A DNA stretch of 64,000 nucleotides from Photorhabdus khanii NC19 (GTDB taxonomy: Bacteria > Pseudomonadota > Gammaproteobacteria > Enterobacterales > Enterobacteriaceae). The DNA lies in NCBI RefSeq assembly GCF_000517265.1, contig NZ_AYSJ01000002.1:528307-592306 (forward strand), in the 5' to 3' direction. The first letter of the stretch is position 1. Every line of letters starts with the position of its first letter. The translations under genes and the position numbers were made by a program. The notes beneath the pieces are model-generated. The model did not search any database and was not told where the DNA came from. It saw nothing but the letters and a program-made list of their open reading frames with translations. This document shows, piece after piece, positions 58,328-64,000 of this stretch.

Positions 58328-58565
58328 TGAACTGCTCCCCAAATATTGGGCACTAACCCAAACATAGGGAGCAGTTTTTATGGGATATTCGTTAGAACCT
58401 AAATGAGCTACTGTCCGTTATTATCGGGTTAGGTATGAAGAAGAAGAGACTACAGCTAGAAAGTTTGGTGTGGAAAGAACCAACATTCGCCATTGGGTAG
58501 CGGCATATGAACATCATAGATTGGATTGATTGATCTCTAACTCTAATTTCTATAAAGAAAAGTGG
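58328..58565 (+). mobile_element. IS3-family (IS150-like) left-end remnant with decayed orfA
   Basis: Starts TGAACTGCTCCCC, resembling IS150-type terminal repeats, and includes an inverted pair AACTGCTCCC / GGGAGCAGTT. The following frame reads MGYSLEPK, a stop, then ARKFGVERTNIRHWVAAYEHH, matching the IS150 OrfA helix-turn-helix (A-x-x-FGV-x-RT..R-WVA-YE-H). It decays into multiple stops after about 60 codons. No right end seen before the IS982 element. Confidence 0.75.
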
Positions 58566-58710
58566 TTGTGGGTATTAATGTGTTCTAGGTGGATGTGAAG
58601 TGGGCATTACCAAAGAAAAAGAGGCTACGTTTTCACGTGCGGCTGGGATTCTGAATTGGTTATGTAATTCATTGAATTTACTTTGGTAACTACTAGTTCA
58701 ACTTTTCGCT

Positions 58711-59711
58711 GGTGCCTATTTAACCTGAGGTTTGCTTAAGAAGGGAACTAAGTGCCTGAGGCACGATCAAAGTTTTTGTCAAAGAAAACAAAATCGTGGA
58801 GATCCTCAGGCAGGTTTAATTTAGAAGAACTTTACTGCTGCGTCGATGACTTTTGCCAAAAATTTATTCCTCTCTGGTATCAACAGTTAATTGAAAATGG
58901 TTTGCTCAAACGTCGCCGCGAAGCTTCCCTTTCTCTCAGTGAAGTCATGACGATACTCATTTTATTCCACATGAGCCATTATCGTGATTTTAAAACGTTT
59001 TATATTCAGCATGTTAAACACTATCTTCAGGCCGATTTTCCCCAGTTGGTCAGCTACACCCGGATGTTAACCTTGAAGCAAAGGGCGCTCATTCCTCTCT
59101 GTGCTTTTCTTTCGTCACGCAAGGCCCAAACCCAGGGGATCGCTTTTATTGATTCAACCAAAATTGCCGTTTGCCACAATCTCCGTATTCCCCGTCATCG
59201 CGTATTTCAGGGCGTCGCACAGCGAGGGAAAACCAGTACCGGCTGGTTTTATGGCTTTAAACTTCATCTGGTTATCAATGATTGTGGTGAACTTCTGGCA
59301 GTGAAGTTGACCTCAGGAAATAAGGATGATCGCCATCCCGTCAAAGCGCTGGTACAAGGGTTAACCGGATGTTTATATGGCGATAAAGGGTATTTGTCGC
59401 AGGCTTTGTGCGATGAACTGGAAGCAGAAGGAATAACGTTAATCACTCATGTCCGTCATAACATGAAGGCAAAAGAATTATCTCTCTGGGATAAGCTGAT
59501 GTTAAGAAGGCGATTTTTGATAGAAACGGTCATGGATCAGCTTAAAAATATTTCTCAGATAGCGCATTCAAGACACCGCAGTCAGCTCGGTTTTTTATTG
59601 GAAATCGTCGCTGGCCTAATTGCTTATACATTCCAACCTAAAAAACCGAGCTTGAATTTACGGGATTGTGATATCGCTATTTTTAAACGAAGCTGAGGTT
59701 ATTTAGGTGCC
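58711..59711 (+). mobile_element. IS982-family insertion sequence
   Basis: About 1.0 kb, the normal size. Candidate imperfect terminal repeats are GGTGCCTATTTAACCTGAGG (58711-58730) and, inverted, GCTGAGGTTATTTAGGTGCC (59692-59711), 14 of 20 identical. The transposase occupies nearly the whole element. No target duplication was evident, so exact ends are tentative. It marks the junction with the CP4-like island. Confidence 0.65.
58752..59696 (+). CDS. IS982-family transposase
   Basis: 314 residues from GTG 58752. DDE-type landmarks: FIDSTKIAVCHN (first Asp about residue 130), GFKLHLVIND, LYGDKGYLS (second Asp about 213), and a C-terminal LIETVMDQLKN (Glu). The frame is intact to 59696, so the element may still be active. 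The first about 22 residues are atypical and the true start could be further in; this part also lies in a long imperfect hairpin (TGCCTGAGG ... CCTCAGGCA). Confidence 0.88.
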   Translation: MPEARSKFLSKKTKSWRSSGRFNLEELYCCVDDFCQKFIPLWYQQLIENGLLKRRREASLSLSEVMTILILFHMSHYRDFKTFYIQHVKHYLQADFPQLVSYTRMLTLKQRALIPLCAFLSSRKAQTQGIAFIDSTKIAVCHNLRIPRHRVFQGVAQRGKTSTGWFYGFKLHLVINDCGELLAVKLTSGNKDDRHPVKALVQGLTGCLYGDKGYLSQALCDELEAEGITLITHVRHNMKAKELSLWDKLMLRRRFLIETVMDQLKNISQIAHSRHRSQLGFLLEIVAGLIAYTFQPKKPSLNLRDCDIAIFKRS

Positions 59712-59776
59712 TAAAAATTTTTTCACCCCTTTTTGAGGAGAAATAGAAGAGAGGTAGGGAAGAGGGCTAACATGAT

Positions 59777-60079
59777 TTAAGTGCTCATCAGCCCGGTAGC
59801 TCGTCTGGCTCTGAGAATATCGGTCGCGGTCAGAAATGGTGTCTGCTCCTGCCATGTAAACCCTTTGCGGTCAGTGCGCACCAGTTCATAGCGTTCCACC
59901 AGGAAATTCACCGCATCAGCAAGTGTTATTCCCGCTTCAATATGTTCCTGAATGGCCGCGTCGTTAAGCGTCAGGCCGTAATGGTGATCCAGCAGATACG
60001 TTAAAAGTTGCTGCCAGACCTGTACGGGTGACAAGCGTGACGCAACCGGCACCGTGGCCGGTACAGATGAAATGTGCAT
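59777..60079 (-). CDS. cbtA: CbtA (YeeV) family toxin
   Basis: 100 residues. [48 protein letters not shown] and [11 protein letters not shown] follow the YeeV/CbtA pattern closely. CbtA inhibits FtsZ and MreB polymerisation. It is downstream of the cognate antitoxin CbeA with 36 bases between. Confidence 0.95.
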   Translation of the reverse strand: MHISSVPATVPVASRLSPVQVWQQLLTYLLDHHYGLTLNDAAIQEHIEAGITLADAVNFLVERYELVRTDRKGFTWQEQTPFLTATDILRARRATGLMST

Positions 60080-60115
60080 GAGTTGAGTCCTAATAAAAGA
60101 AGAAGTGAGAAGGTG

Positions 60116-60439
60116 TCACTGGGTTGGATAAATAGAAATGTAAACGTAGCCGCAGCTACCACGGGTATCAGCTATGCAGGTTAAACTCGCAAGCTGAATG
60201 GTCACCTGATGTTGCTGACGTGGATTTAGCTCGTCAGAGCGCAGCAAATTTTCCAGTTGTTCTATAAACAGCGGGAAAGCCCGTTCCAGTTTCTGTAATT
60301 GTTCCGAGCTAAAGCTCCCCGTCAACCCGGCCCTGTCAGCCAGGTAATGCAGCCGGTTGCCTTCCTGAACCAATCTTGCGCCAAATCGTGGGGTGATATC
60401 GCTTTGTAAACCCCATTCATGAGGTGGTGTTAATGGCAT
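60116..60439 (-). CDS. cbeA: CbeA (YeeU) family antitoxin
   Basis: 107 residues. WGLQSDITPRFGARLVQEGNRLHYL and SCGYVYISIYPT are characteristic of YeeU, a type IV antitoxin that stabilises the cytoskeletal targets of CbtA. It lies between the RadC-like gene and cbtA, the standard order. Confidence 0.95.
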   Translation of the reverse strand: MPLTPPHEWGLQSDITPRFGARLVQEGNRLHYLADRAGLTGSFSSEQLQKLERAFPLFIEQLENLLRSDELNPRQQHQVTIQLASLTCIADTRGSCGYVYISIYPTQ

Positions 60440-60451
60440 GAAAACCTCCGT

Positions 60452-60922
60452 TTAAAGCAAACCCTGCTCAGCAAAAGAAACCACTTCATTCCCAACCACA
60501 AGATGATCCAGCACTCGCACTTCGACCAGTGCCAATGCTTTTACGATCCGCTGAGTAATATGTTTGTCCTGCTGGCTGATTTCTGTCGTACCTGACGGAT
60601 GGTTGTGCGCCAGAATTACTGCAGCGGCGTTGTGGCGCAGAGCGGCTTTCACCAGCTCACGGGGATGTACTTCTGTATGGCTGATGGAGCCCGTAAACAA
60701 CGCTTCGTGCTCAAGTAGGCAATGCTGGTTATCAAGATACATTACGAGAAATACCTCCCGCTCCTCGCGAGCCAGTTGTAGCTGCACCCAGCTTTTAGCA
60801 AAACTGGTGGCGGTAAACTGTTTACCCGGCTGGCGCTGATATTTCTCCAGCAAGCGAAGGGTTCGCCGGATAACACGCTGCTCATTTGCAGGAAATGCAG
60901 TGGATAAATGAAGTGTAGACAT
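60452..60922 (-). CDS. RadC-family (YeeS/YfjY) MPN-domain protein
   Basis: 156 residues. The metalloprotease-like JAB/MPN+ motif is visible: LAHNHPSG plus downstream Asp ([10 protein letters not shown]), and [13 protein letters not shown] in the middle. Cellular RadC proteins were once linked to DNA repair, but island copies have no proven role. It is adjacent to cbeA, 12 bases away. Confidence 0.93.
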   Translation of the reverse strand: MSTLHLSTAFPANEQRVIRRTLRLLEKYQRQPGKQFTATSFAKSWVQLQLAREEREVFLVMYLDNQHCLLEHEALFTGSISHTEVHPRELVKAALRHNAAAVILAHNHPSGTTEISQQDKHITQRIVKALALVEVRVLDHLVVGNEVVSFAEQGLL

Positions 60923-60992
60923 ATCAGTTCCTTAAAACACAAAGCCCCGCCGGTTTATCGACAGAGCTTGAAGGGAGTGAGGGTAAAAAGAT

Positions 60993-61814
60993 TCATGAAG
61001 CAAGCTGCAGCATATTCTCGGCCATAACCCAAAGGGCGCGGTTAAGCTTCACATCACCTTCGATACCTTTTACAGCACGGGTGTGGGCACGTTTGCCTTT
61101 GGTCGTTCTCCCCGACAGCCCGCCTTTAATCAGGTTTTCCTGAATACGCTGGTAAGTGGTCCACAGGTCATTGTTTTCGTCCTGCCAGCGGCGCGGGGAA
61201 AGGATCTGTGATTCCGTCACCGGCTGATGCTCTTCACCAAAGCGATAGGTTAATGCCGCTTTTGCCATTGCCAGTTGGGTCGGTGGCGGTAACAGCAGCG
61301 ACTGCATGGCATCGCGTTTCTCTTCCACTCGGTCAAATATCCCCAGTACTTCGTAAGCCCCTTCAATGACTTTCTCCACCTCGTTACCCTTATGGGGAAC
61401 ACGCACCTCACCAAAACTCTCACCGCAAATCAGACCATTTTGGCAAACCGATCTAAATAGCCCCGGCAGCATCTGGTATGAGCTGGAGCCATCATGGCTG
61501 TTAAGCAGAATAATTTCTGGCACTTGCTTGCCTGTGATTTGTCCTTCGCGGCGCAGCCGCAGCATGTGCTTGGTGTGCTCACGCTTGCTTTGGTCCCGCA
61601 CACGTGTCTGACAGGCAAAGAACGGCTGGAAGCCTTCACGTTGCAGATTATCGAGCAGGGTAATGGTCGGGATGTAGGTGTATCGGTCGCTGCGAGATTC
61701 ATGCTTTTCTTCACTAAAGACACTCGGTACGTAATGCGCCAGTTCATCACGGGTTAGTGGGCGGTCGCGGCGTACAAGATTGACCGCACCAAAGCGGCTG
61801 GCTAATCGGGTCAT
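60993..61814 (-). CDS. DUF932 protein (YfjQ/YafZ-like)
   Basis: 273 residues. ASRFGAVNLVRRDRPLTRDEL and the central EIILLNSHDGSSSYQMLPGLFRSVCQNGL are DUF932 landmarks. These occur in CP4-like islands and plasmids, next to cbeA/cbtA; function unknown. It is the first gene of the RadC-CbeA-CbtA transcript, judging by orientation. Confidence 0.9.
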   Translation of the reverse strand: MTRLASRFGAVNLVRRDRPLTRDELAHYVPSVFSEEKHESRSDRYTYIPTITLLDNLQREGFQPFFACQTRVRDQSKREHTKHMLRLRREGQITGKQVPEIILLNSHDGSSSYQMLPGLFRSVCQNGLICGESFGEVRVPHKGNEVEKVIEGAYEVLGIFDRVEEKRDAMQSLLLPPPTQLAMAKAALTYRFGEEHQPVTESQILSPRRWQDENNDLWTTYQRIQENLIKGGLSGRTTKGKRAHTRAVKGIEGDVKLNRALWVMAENMLQLAS

Positions 61815-61847
61815 GGTTAGTTCCTTATTCAGAGATTAAAAACGAAA

Positions 61848-61877
61848 AGGCCATGCTTCCCGAAGGAGGCATGGCCT
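61848..61877. terminator. Strong terminator upstream of the DUF932 gene
   Basis: A 13-bp stem (AGGCCATGCTTCC / GGAGGCATGGCCT, one G-T) with CGAA loop; on the minus strand the loop reads TTCG and is followed by TTTTCGTTTTTAATC. It ends the IrmA-region transcript. Confidence 0.85.
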
Positions 61878-61935
61878 GATTTTTAGCGAGGGGATTGTGT
61901 TAAGTTAAGGTTTGGTAGATGCAAAGCTAAGCCAG

Positions 61936-62388
61936 TTATGATGCCTTATTCCCAGCAACCGATACCGGCAGTGGCTGGTAATATTGTGGATCGAATATAG
62001 ACAGCGGCAGGTCAACCTGATAGCCATTATGCTCTTCTGTTGCCTTCATTATTTCGACTGAACTGACGTTTTCCACGCATTCGTTTTCCAGTGATGCTTC
62101 CTGATCGCGCGTGGCATCGCTGTCACCAAACGCGGCTACCTCCATATTCCCCATCGCCAGTGTGTTGCCACTTTTGTCTTTCAGACGCAGGGAAAGGGTC
62201 AGCGGGCCGAAGCCCTCGCCGCTGCCGCCGTTATCCAGACGGAACTGGTAGACGCAAACATTGCCTGGCACCCAGACCGTATCCGTGTTGCGGATACTGA
62301 TATAGCGTTGTTCATTGGCCTGCGCCTGTGCCAGCAAACTCAGAGTCAGGACTGCAACTGAGGTCATGCCTTTCAGCTTCTTATTCAT
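61936..62388 (-). CDS. IrmA-family secreted protein
   Basis: 150 residues with signal peptide ending about residue 24 (QAQA). ERYISIRNTDTVWVPGN and NGGSGEGFGPLTLSLRLKD match, from memory, E. coli IrmA (a small fibronectin-III-like secreted protein reported to bind host interleukin receptors). Two cysteines (about 43 and 101) may form a disulfide. Its ATG overlaps the upstream lipoprotein stop (ATGA). Function in this organism is unknown. Confidence 0.8.
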   Translation of the reverse strand: MNKKLKGMTSVAVLTLSLLAQAQANEQRYISIRNTDTVWVPGNVCVYQFRLDNGGSGEGFGPLTLSLRLKDKSGNTLAMGNMEVAAFGDSDATRDQEASLENECVENVSSVEIMKATEEHNGYQVDLPLSIFDPQYYQPLPVSVAGNKAS

Positions 62389-62837
62389 GGATTTTTCTCC
62401 TGGTTCTCCGGCAGATAGAGTTTTCCCATTTCCTTGCCATCATGCGAATACACCACCGATTTTTCGCCAGTGTAGCTGTCGGTCTCAATCCGGAAACTCA
62501 GGGTGATGTTATCTGCCAGGCACAGGGCAGCCATCAGCGGCTGCACCGTTTTCTGCTGCATATCAGCAATGTAGTAATAATTACCTGACTTACAGTCCTC
62601 CGGTGACTGACGGGTTTTCAACACTGTGTATTGCGGTGTGCCAAAGGCATCCTTTTTCACCCACTCCTGAGCAATATCGGATTGATGCGATACAACCTTG
62701 CTGAATGGTGGTGGGGTGAGATCATTAAATTTGGCTATCGCTTTCACGCCAGCATCTTCTTTACTGTCGCAGCCAGAGACACTCATGGCACCGATAACTG
62801 CCAGAATGGCAAGCATATGCGGGTACAATTTCTTCAT
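62385..62837 (-). CDS. Island lipoprotein
   Basis: 150 residues. Signal peptide with lipobox VSGC (Cys about 23) predicts lipidation. The body has two further cysteines. It overlaps the IrmA-like gene by four bases (ATGA), so the two are translationally coupled. The family is known only from similar islands; no function recognised. Confidence 0.8.
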   Translation of the reverse strand: MKKLYPHMLAILAVIGAMSVSGCDSKEDAGVKAIAKFNDLTPPPFSKVVSHQSDIAQEWVKKDAFGTPQYTVLKTRQSPEDCKSGNYYYIADMQQKTVQPLMAALCLADNITLSFRIETDSYTGEKSVVYSHDGKEMGKLYLPENQEKNP

Positions 62838-62875
62838 AGCGCTTATTCTCTGTTTTTAGTTTTGCTTCCATTGCG

Positions 62876-63442
62876 TCAGCAATTGCCGGTGCGGCGACAT
62901 AGTTCAGCCAGACTCTGTTGGGCTACCCATTGCTGCAGTTTTTGATCTGATGCAGAACGCTTCGCAGCCAAAGCAGCCTGCTGCTTTTTGTTGACGCAGT
63001 TTTCTGGAATTGCGGCAAGCACCTGGGTGTTGTGCGGTTCATTCGCCAGTTCCAGCTGATACTGAGTGTCGATGATGGTGAAATAACACCCTTTCCCCTG
63101 ATCCTCGCCCTGATAGACGGAGGTCAGATCCGAGTAGTAGCCGCTGGCAGGTTTTACATTCAGCTTGCGAACAGTATGCGTTTTCTTGTCGGCGAGAAAA
63201 TAGGCTCCGCCGCCACGGACACGTAGCAGAAACTGCTTTGTCCACGGGTAGTTATCAATCACGCTGGCCTGATAGAGCATGTTGTGCAGCTTATTGTCAT
63301 CCATGCCATCGGCAGATTTCCAACCGTCAGCCTGCATGTATTGCCAGGCTTTGACTGTGCCGACAGTGTTTCCAGCGCCAGCTGGAAAAACAGCACCAAG
63401 GCAAAAACTAGCGGCCAGCACTGTAGTGGTAAGCAATTTCAT
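62876..63442 (-). CDS. Island secreted protein
   Basis: 188 residues. Signal peptide ends about residue 23 (PAGAG). The mature part has AWQYMQADGWKSADGMDD and four cysteines including a C-terminal LCRRTGNC. It is 38 bases upstream of the lipoprotein gene in the same direction. Function unknown. Confidence 0.75.
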   Translation of the reverse strand: MKLLTTTVLAASFCLGAVFPAGAGNTVGTVKAWQYMQADGWKSADGMDDNKLHNMLYQASVIDNYPWTKQFLLRVRGGGAYFLADKKTHTVRKLNVKPASGYYSDLTSVYQGEDQGKGCYFTIIDTQYQLELANEPHNTQVLAAIPENCVNKKQQAALAAKRSASDQKLQQWVAQQSLAELCRRTGNC

Positions 63443-63447
63443 CGTGA

Positions 63448-63820
63448 TTATTCCTTCTGAGGTATAAGTCCGCCGTCAGTTGCGACAAGCAATGAATGGA
63501 AAAAGCGAAAGTGGGGTAAAGCCTGAAGAAAATCCGGGTGAGAGAGGATGTCGCGCATCGCTATATCTGGAGCGAAGCTGCCGTTGTGGAGCGTGACCGC
63601 CCGAATATCGGTCAGGGGAAAAACGGCAATCCGGGCCTGATGCTCACCCGTCAGATACCATTCTCCCTCACGCACAACAAGCGATAGGGAGCAGGTCTGT
63701 GCAGCGACAACCGCTTCCCAGTAGCGTCACCTTCCGGTGTTCCGATACCGCGCTCACCAGTCGTGTGAACACGCCCAAGTCTGGGGATGACACTTGGGCC
63801 ACTCCCTGCCAGATAAGCAT
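63448..63820 (-). pseudogene. WYL-domain-like gene, frameshifted
   Basis: ATG at 63820 opens a frame MLIWQGVAQVSS ... SEHRKVTLLGSG. One base away a second frame picks up with YWEAVVAAQ and REGEWYLTGEH, then RIAVFPLTDIRAVTLHNGSF, to the stop at 63448. Joined near 63725 the two make a WYL-type C-terminal pattern (HRKVTL / EWYL / FPLTDIRAV). It is likely a decayed or sequence-error version of a YfjR-like regulator. Confidence 0.55.
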
Positions 63821-63826
63821 AGGTAT

Positions 63827-64000
63827 CTACACATCGTCGAACTGGCCCAACACACTTGCGGCTAACCGGGTCAGTTCCTCTGCCGAGTATTCCGACAACA
63901 ACTGTAACGTGTTTAGCAGCAGTGATAAACCCGCCAGAATAGCCGGCGCGCTTTTGTCGCCCCCGTTTCTGTTGACGTGAAAAGACAAATAATCGCCTTG
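63827..64000 (-). CDS. Unknown protein, C-terminal fragment cut by window edge
   Basis: The last 57 codons are seen, ending with TAG at 63829-63827, seven bases before the next ATG. The tail reads APAILAGLSLLLNTLQLLSE then YSAEELTRLAASVLGQFDDV, helical and leucine-rich. Not enough remains to name it; it is part of the same minus-strand island cluster. Confidence 0.6.
   Translation of the reverse strand, partial: QGDYLSFHVNRNGGDKSAPAILAGLSLLLNTLQLLSEYSAEELTRLAASVLGQFDDV

Noticed and set aside
58752..58815. TGCCTGAGG ... CCTCAGGCA inverted repeat considered as IS left end
   Set aside because: Both arms lie inside the left part of the transposase frame; the outer pair 58711/59711 fits element ends better.
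63699..63980. Plus-strand 93-residue frame at the right edge
   Set aside because: Antisense to the minus-strand island genes, which have consistent family patterns.

Overview
The window reads as chromosome of a gammaproteobacterium of the Morganellaceae, most likely Photorhabdus (Xenorhabdus second choice). This is inferred from the Enterobacterales core block ygfZ-sdhE-ygfX-fldB-xerD-dsbC-recJ-prfB-lysS, two 127-128 bp ERIC-type palindromes, moderate to low GC with very AT-rich spacers, a Xenorhabdus-like type XI secretion/hemophilin locus, and many scattered remnants of phage, fimbriae and insertion sequences. No database search was run; identities rest on motifs and remembered family sequences.

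Layout. 1-8.0 kb: two tandem glycine-rich (GGN-repeat) protein genes, the first cut by the window edge and broken in a G7 tract, then a small unknown gene and a 1,713-residue single-module type I polyketide synthase (KS-AT-DH-KR-ACP). 8.1-17.6 kb: conserved housekeeping core (HD hydrolase, ygfZ, sdhE/ygfX, fldB, xerD-dsbC-recJ, prfB with its programmed +1 frameshift, lysS) and a tRNA-Gly(CCC). 17.8-22.1 kb: accessory patch with a CatB-type acetyltransferase, an ERIC copy, a SyrD/PvdE-type ABC exporter, a truncated NUDIX gene and a ChpS/ChpB toxin-antitoxin pair behind a long inverted repeat. 22.4-29.9 kb: complete propionate (2-methylcitrate) locus, prpR divergent from prpBCDE, with an excellent sigma-54 promoter.

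30-40 kb: small unknowns, a methyltransferase, a DUF2946 protein beside an OprC-type copper receptor, a GH16 glycosidase, MetY and a MATE exporter. 40.4-46.8 kb: the most coherent special system, a Fur-box-headed locus of secreted hemophilin-like heme carrier, its DUF560/Slam (T11SS) outer-membrane secretor, a TonB-dependent receptor and a dedicated TonB. 46.8-53.9 kb: two GNAT acetyltransferases, an EstA-type autotransporter esterase, a PapI/FaeA-like regulator next to a wrecked fimbrial gene, a membrane bactofilin and a RimJ/L-type acetyltransferase.

54-58.6 kb: a Fic AMP-transferase with a helix-turn-helix/YhfG-like antitoxin, then an AT-rich zone with an unlisted 55-residue cysteine-containing secreted peptide gene, a 7-bp tandem repeat, two small unknown proteins, a broken phage tail-fibre tip and an IS3-family remnant. 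58.7-59.7 kb: an IS982-family element. 59.8-64 kb (minus strand): a CP4-like island module, GC-richer than its surroundings: CbtA/CbeA, RadC-like, DUF932, IrmA-like secreted protein, lipoprotein, secreted protein, a frameshifted WYL-type gene and a gene cut by the window edge.

How parts work together: iron capture (T11SS hemophilin) and copper uptake use TonB-dependent receptors; the prp genes burn propionyl-CoA; secreted esterase, GH16 and polyketide genes fit an insect-associated lifestyle. That last statement is inference.
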